DNA from: Dendrolimus kikuchii
Taxonomy: Eukaryota > Arthropoda > Insecta > Lepidoptera > Lasiocampidae
Assembly: GCA_019925095.2 (NCBI GenBank)
Contig: CM034412.1
Span: 14,112,001 to 14,176,000, forward strand
Direction: 5' to 3'
Length of the DNA stretch: 64,000 bases
Shown: piece by piece, positions 61,509 to 64,000 of the stretch
Layout: each line of letters begins with the position of its first letter
How positions within the stretch are numbered: the stretch's first letter is position 1
Made by a program: the position numbers and the translations under genes
The notes under the pieces: generated by a model
Told to the model about the DNA's origin: nothing
The model's input: the letters and a program-made list of their open reading frames with translations, nothing else
The model's database searches: none

Positions 61509-63487
61509 TCATAGTTTTAGGTTAATTAATTAATAAATCAATTATATTTAAGTTTCTATAATAAAATTGTGTTGGGTGCCGCGATACAGACCTAGAGTCT
61601 AGTGCAGCAACCGCCGCCAAAAATAATTTGTAGCCTTAATTTTAACTACTATATAAGTTTTAGATGTAATTATATAAGGCCTAGAAATAAGTTTATAAAA
61701 TAAATGAATTATGGGTCACCTAGTATGGATACGTTAAGTAAGATTAATATAATATCTCGTAAATGAATTATTATTAATATGGCAAAGGATTTATTATACT
61801 TCTATGAGGTTTATGGGCAAAGAAAATATCCAAAGGATTTTTTTTATTGCAGGAGTTCAGCAGACAGGCAGACAGACGGCCCACTTGATGGAAAGCGGTT
61901 ACCATCGCCTATGGACATTTGCAACACCAAAGGTGCCACAAATGCGCTGCTGCTCTCTTAAGGGAGACTGGAACCTGGTCACTAATGCCAGAACACAACT
62001 CAAGGTGGTTATGGCGACATGGTTTAGACCAGGGGTGGTAGCCATCCAGTCGGACAAATGCCCTACCACCTGGCTGTGGGTTGTTAAGTCGACTTATACG
62101 ACAGGCCGCCCGGCCGCAGGAAATTGTATTCTTTCTCCGTTCCTGCACGGATGATAGGAGGAGGAATACAGCCTGTGTGGCGAAGGAGTACATATAATAT
62201 TAAATATTAAGCAAATAGTATATTTTCTTAAGTTTTCGCGACTTGTATACATAATAAAACTACGTTTTAACGGTTTTAAGCGCGGTAATTTTATTTGATT
62301 TTGGTTTTTTCCGACGTTTCAGCCACTTTTCAGTGGCCGTGATCACGGAAGACAAAGATGTCAAGTGTCAACGAGTATTGTTAAAGTTTTATTTAGCCTA
62401 CCACCAACTTATTAATTTTAATTATTTAATTTTTAATTTTGTTTATGGTTATTATTTAATCTATGGGAGCCTAATCTAATTTATGATCACGGCCACTGAA
62501 AAGTGGCCGAAACGTCGGAAAAAACCAAAATCAAATAAAATTACCGCGCTTAAAACCGTTAAAACGTAGTTTTATTAAATAGTATATTATTATGTTGCTG
62601 GGAATTTTGTTGCGCTGCTTCTTATTATAAGTCTTAGCAATTCAAGTAAATATGCTATTAAAAGAATAGTCGATGGAGTTAATGAAGAAGTACTTTCCTA
62701 GTTTTCAATAAAATAAAAGTCCTTACGCTCGACGCCAGCTGTACATCTTGTAGTCGAAACCCCTGTTAAAATAAAGGCAATCTGCATTACGCGTTTCATG
62801 AAATTCATGATATTAAAAAGGAGCTTATTAAGACTCAATTTATAACAGATTTATCTTAAAAAAATATGTTTAAAATAATAAGATGTTGAGTTTGAATCCA
62901 GATATAACAACGGACTTGTGGCGCCAGCTGTGATTGCACTGTGTTAGTTCTTTTTTTTTCTAAGGGGCTTCTAAGCTTTGTAGTTATGTCAACCCCATCG
63001 TCCTTTTCTTAATTTGTTATAGTTTACATTAAACTTAATTTGTCTGTAACAAAGTTTGTGGTGACTTCCTGGCAAACAAGGAACTCGTAACAAACTTGTA
63101 CATTATTCTAGCTTCTTGAGAAGCAGGAGAGGCCAAAATATTAAATGTTGTACAAAAGTCTAATCAAGTTCCAGCTATTGTCGGGCGATTGTAATTCCTT
63201 AGTATTCTTCTTCCATGGTAGTACATACATACATACATACATAACTTCACGCCAGTTCCCTTGCGGGTAGGCACGAACAACAGAGTGCCATTTAGGCTTA
63301 TTCTTACACACCTCACTTACCTTGCCATGGTAGTATTACTTATTAAAGATTATTACATATTGTTCAGAAATTGATTGTCTGCTACTCATATTCCCTTTAT
63401 CTTGTTTTATTGAACTTTAAAACTTAAGAACTTAAAAATCTCATAAATACTTACATTCAGGTAAATCTTCAGTAATTTTATTGTTTT
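55958..63487 (-). CDS. Gene C: unrecognised gene, last six exons (5' end outside the window)
   Basis: Exons: 63487-63455, 62762-62727, 59824-59744, 58695-58495, 57785-57765 and 56016-55958. Every exon begins with two bases and ends with one base of a codon (phase 1), and the joined frame is open to TAG at 55958. All junctions have AG/GT. The translation is hydrophilic: VSTTRCTAGVE, GLGFPNVTVTNRGILKTSSS, then a Glu/Asp-rich exon with EEPEEESEKGSEEEAV, a TTEPVVTTAKPY link and the end PPERFLDDP. No domain or membrane segment is recognised. Because all exons have the same phase, any internal exon can be skipped without breaking the frame, so alternative splicing is plausible. The introns hold Helitron, LINE, SINE and Penelope material. 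Confidence 0.65.
56145..56310 (-). repeat. Repeat Y fragment, inverted
   Basis: From the TAGACGTGTTGCTGGGGAGT end to GTGTTCTCCAGTGGAACTT. Confidence 0.65.
56452..56832 (-). mobile_element. Penelope 3' UTR and terminal repeat fragment
   Basis: Uninterrupted copy including the AACTCTTCAGCAAACATGCC site, reaching the last few codons of the Penelope frame (GGTTTGTGTTC). Carries a hammerhead-like motif at 56508-56549 with one mispair in stem II. Confidence 0.8.
56833..57302. other. No exon seen
   Basis: Unassigned intron sequence of gene C. Confidence 0.3.
57303..57736 (+). mobile_element. Helitron-like element containing a large palindrome
   Basis: Starts TCCCTATTAATATTAGAAAC after A and ends near GGACTACTAG; GCGAACGAAGTTTCGC hairpin lies before the end. 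The base after CTAG is A instead of T, so the termini are less certain than in the other Helitrons. Contains two ACCGATTTGGCTGAAA motifs. Confidence 0.5.
57636..57693. repeat. Perfect 58-bp palindrome
   Basis: Centred between 57664 and 57665 on GAATTC; each half contains ATGATGATGACGATATG then TTTGTTAGTGAA or its inverse. No spacer. Confidence 0.9.
57765..57785 (-). CDS. Gene C, 21-nt microexon
   Basis: Encodes PVVTTA with split codons on both sides; acceptor TTTTAG, donor GTAAGC. Supported mainly by phase agreement with its neighbours. Confidence 0.5.
58040..58265 (+). repeat. Repeat Z copy, uninterrupted
   Basis: Gives the empty site for the RTE-like insertion at 13859-13998. Confidence 0.6.
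58495..58695 (-). CDS. Gene C, acidic exon
   Basis: 201 nt; 66 codons rich in Glu, Asp, Ser and Thr (TTTEAPLNEEESTQDTDEEA near the start). Acceptor GTTCAG; donor GTTTGA is weak. Confidence 0.65.
58858..59225 (+). repeat. Repeat Y copy, uninterrupted
   Basis: Contains TACTGGAGAACACTTTTTGA, then GAGAAGAAGCGGCAAGAAAC and CAGCAACACGTCTAGCTAAA, and ends with ACACAATAAAAGGAAAG. The central GAAGCGG...AAGAAACTC part is similar to the Penelope 3' UTR. Confidence 0.7.
59340..59500. repeat. Minisatellite of TTGAATTGAAT-type units
   Basis: About 150 bp built from GAATTGAATTT units of 10-12 bp with small changes, in the intron between exons c and d of gene C. Confidence 0.85.
59505..59640 (-). mobile_element. 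Retroelement 3' end with conserved hairpin
   Basis: Inverse of the 13264 type: AGATAGATAACA tail at left, TTATCGCTAAAAGCTATCTC hairpin region, GGTTGCC at right. Confidence 0.5.
59744..59824 (-). CDS. Gene C, exon with GLGFPNVTVTNRG
   Basis: 81 nt; donor GTACGT, acceptor TAGAG with AG at 59826-59825. The neighbouring AG two bases upstream would bring an in-frame stop, so this acceptor is preferred. Confidence 0.6.
60001..61437 (+). pseudogene. LINE reverse transcriptase (Jockey superfamily, Daphne/Crack-like), 5'-truncated
   Basis: A single open frame of about 478 codons begins right after a stop at 59998 and has no ATG at its start, so the true N-terminus with the endonuclease is missing. 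Motifs in order: FPDKWK, NYRPITLLSVFSKLLEK near residue 33, FGFRQNISTENA near residue 68, FLDLAKAFDTV near residue 98, GVPHGSILGPTLF near residue 157 (usually GVPQGS), CYADDTVVLF near residue 187, then the thumb-like SITYLGIQLDEKLNFKSHI and a C-terminal domain. RT residues look intact, so truncation is recent. It lies antisense in an intron of gene C. Confidence 0.88.
61438..61715 (+). mobile_element. 3' UTR of the Jockey-type LINE with (AC)n tract
   Basis: An AC microsatellite spans about 61451-61505. Further on are TTAGTTAATTAATAAATC-like A/T-rich segments and a possible end near GTTTATAAAATAAATG. Confidence 0.6.
61838..62153 (-). mobile_element. SINE-A copy
   Basis: Full length; the AGACAGGCAGACAGACGG segment has a 4-bp duplication. 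In the sense of gene C. Confidence 0.8.
62215..62580. mobile_element. Penelope terminal-repeat fold-back element
   Basis: 62258-62346 (CATAATAAAACTACGTTTTA to TGGCCGTGATCAC) recurs inverted at 62484-62577, so this is a unit of about 320 bp with arms of about 90 bp. The spacer is the rest of the Penelope terminal repeat. The left arm contains a hammerhead-like motif; in the right arm the motif is cut at its core. Confidence 0.8.
62727..62762 (-). CDS. Gene C, 36-nt exon
   Basis: Encodes VSTTRCTAGVE with split codons; acceptor TAACAG, donor GTAAGG. Confidence 0.55.
62763..63212. other. No exon seen
   Basis: Unassigned intron sequence of gene C. Confidence 0.3.
63213..63335 (-). mobile_element. 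RTE-like LINE 3' fragment with 11-bp duplication
   Basis: 63224-63324 between CCATGGTAGTA at 63213-63223 and 63325-63335; about 100 bp of the LINE end with an ACAT repeat. Confidence 0.87.
63455..63487 (-). CDS. Gene C, most upstream exon in the window
   Basis: 33 nt; encodes NNKITEDLPE with split codons; acceptor TTCTCAG, donor GTAAGT. Further exons should lie beyond the right edge. Confidence 0.55.
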
Positions 63488-63639
63488 CTGAGAAAATAAA
63501 ATTTCATTAAACAATAGTTTATCTTCAGACTTTGAAGATTCTTCAATCATTCATATTTATTATTAACGACGGTCTCTTTAGAGCTCACTACTTTCTAATA
63601 TTTTTAAATTTAGATACATTGGCTAAGTTCCACAAGTAA

Positions 63640-64000
63640 CTCACAACGACCACGTTCTCGGTCGCGATATTCCCCGTTCCACTCCCTTGCGGGCGTTACA
63701 ATCATAAACTCTAGTGGAACGGATTATGGAGCGTTGATAACATTAACAACGAAATACACAAATGTCATTGGTTGATTTGAAAATCGCGCCTTTTTCAATG
63801 TCAATAGATAGAGAGAATTAATGCTCTGTGGTCAACGCCCACTTCGCCCCAGCTCTTGACATGGGTCGTTGTGAGCTCTGTGTGATCAAAATAATGACGT
63901 CATACCTGATGTTTCGACACGACCATAACGTGGTCGACATGTGGAACGGCAGACGGAGCATTTTGGACGTTGTGAGATACGAAAAGAACGCGCCTATTGG
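63640..64000 (+). repeat. Repeat W copy, cut by the window edge
   Basis: Inverse of 21300-21560. Contains CCGTTCCACTCCCTTGCGGG, ATGACGTCATACC, and ends GAACGCGCCTATTGG at the edge. Confidence 0.55.

Overview
This is AT-rich, intron-bearing animal DNA, almost certainly from a moth or butterfly. The grounds are the repeats: many short non-autonomous Helitrons, a diverged copy of the classic lepidopteran tRNA-derived SINE, RTE-like and CR1/Jockey-like LINEs, and Penelope and BEL/Pao retroelements. I see no rRNA, CRISPR or bacterial-style operon. Most open reading frames belong to transposable elements; the host genes are split into short exons that an ORF search does not show.

Host genes, all on the minus strand: (1) clarin-like gene A, six exons from 27.8 down to 16.5 kb; (2) clarin-like gene B, six exons from 52.2 down to 41.0 kb. 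The two have the same exon lengths (96, 118, 71, 76, 147, 160 nt), the same intron phases and clearly related protein, so they are tandem paralogs. The exon for the last membrane segment was not found in either. (3) Gene C, the 3' part of an unrecognised gene, with six small exons all in phase 1, running from 63.5 down to 56.0 kb, including a 21-nt microexon, an acidic exon and a clear stop.

Layout: 0-16 kb holds LINE, SINE, Helitron and solo-LTR remains with no host exon recognised. 16.5-27.8 kb is gene A with repeat-filled introns. 28-30 kb is mostly unassigned plus a long direct repeat. 30.2-39.5 kb is a nested block: a Penelope-like element interrupted by a BEL/Pao retrotransposon, next to an inverted head-to-head Penelope copy that makes a palindrome with arms of about 757 bp, then a second Penelope copy. 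39.6-52.2 kb is a Helitron cluster and gene B. 52.4-55.5 kb is LINE, SINE and LTR debris. 55.7-63.5 kb is gene C, with a near-intact but 5'-truncated LINE reverse transcriptase in one intron.

A SINE-like family of about 315 bp ('SINE-A'), with 23 copies or fragments, shares its last 75-90 bp with the CR1-like LINE copies here, which suggests the LINE machinery mobilises it. Other points of interest are a hammerhead-ribozyme-like motif in the Penelope terminal repeat and many exact target-site duplications that allow insertions to be ordered. Terminal repeats, splice sites and duplications were read by eye; family names given with low confidence need a database comparison.
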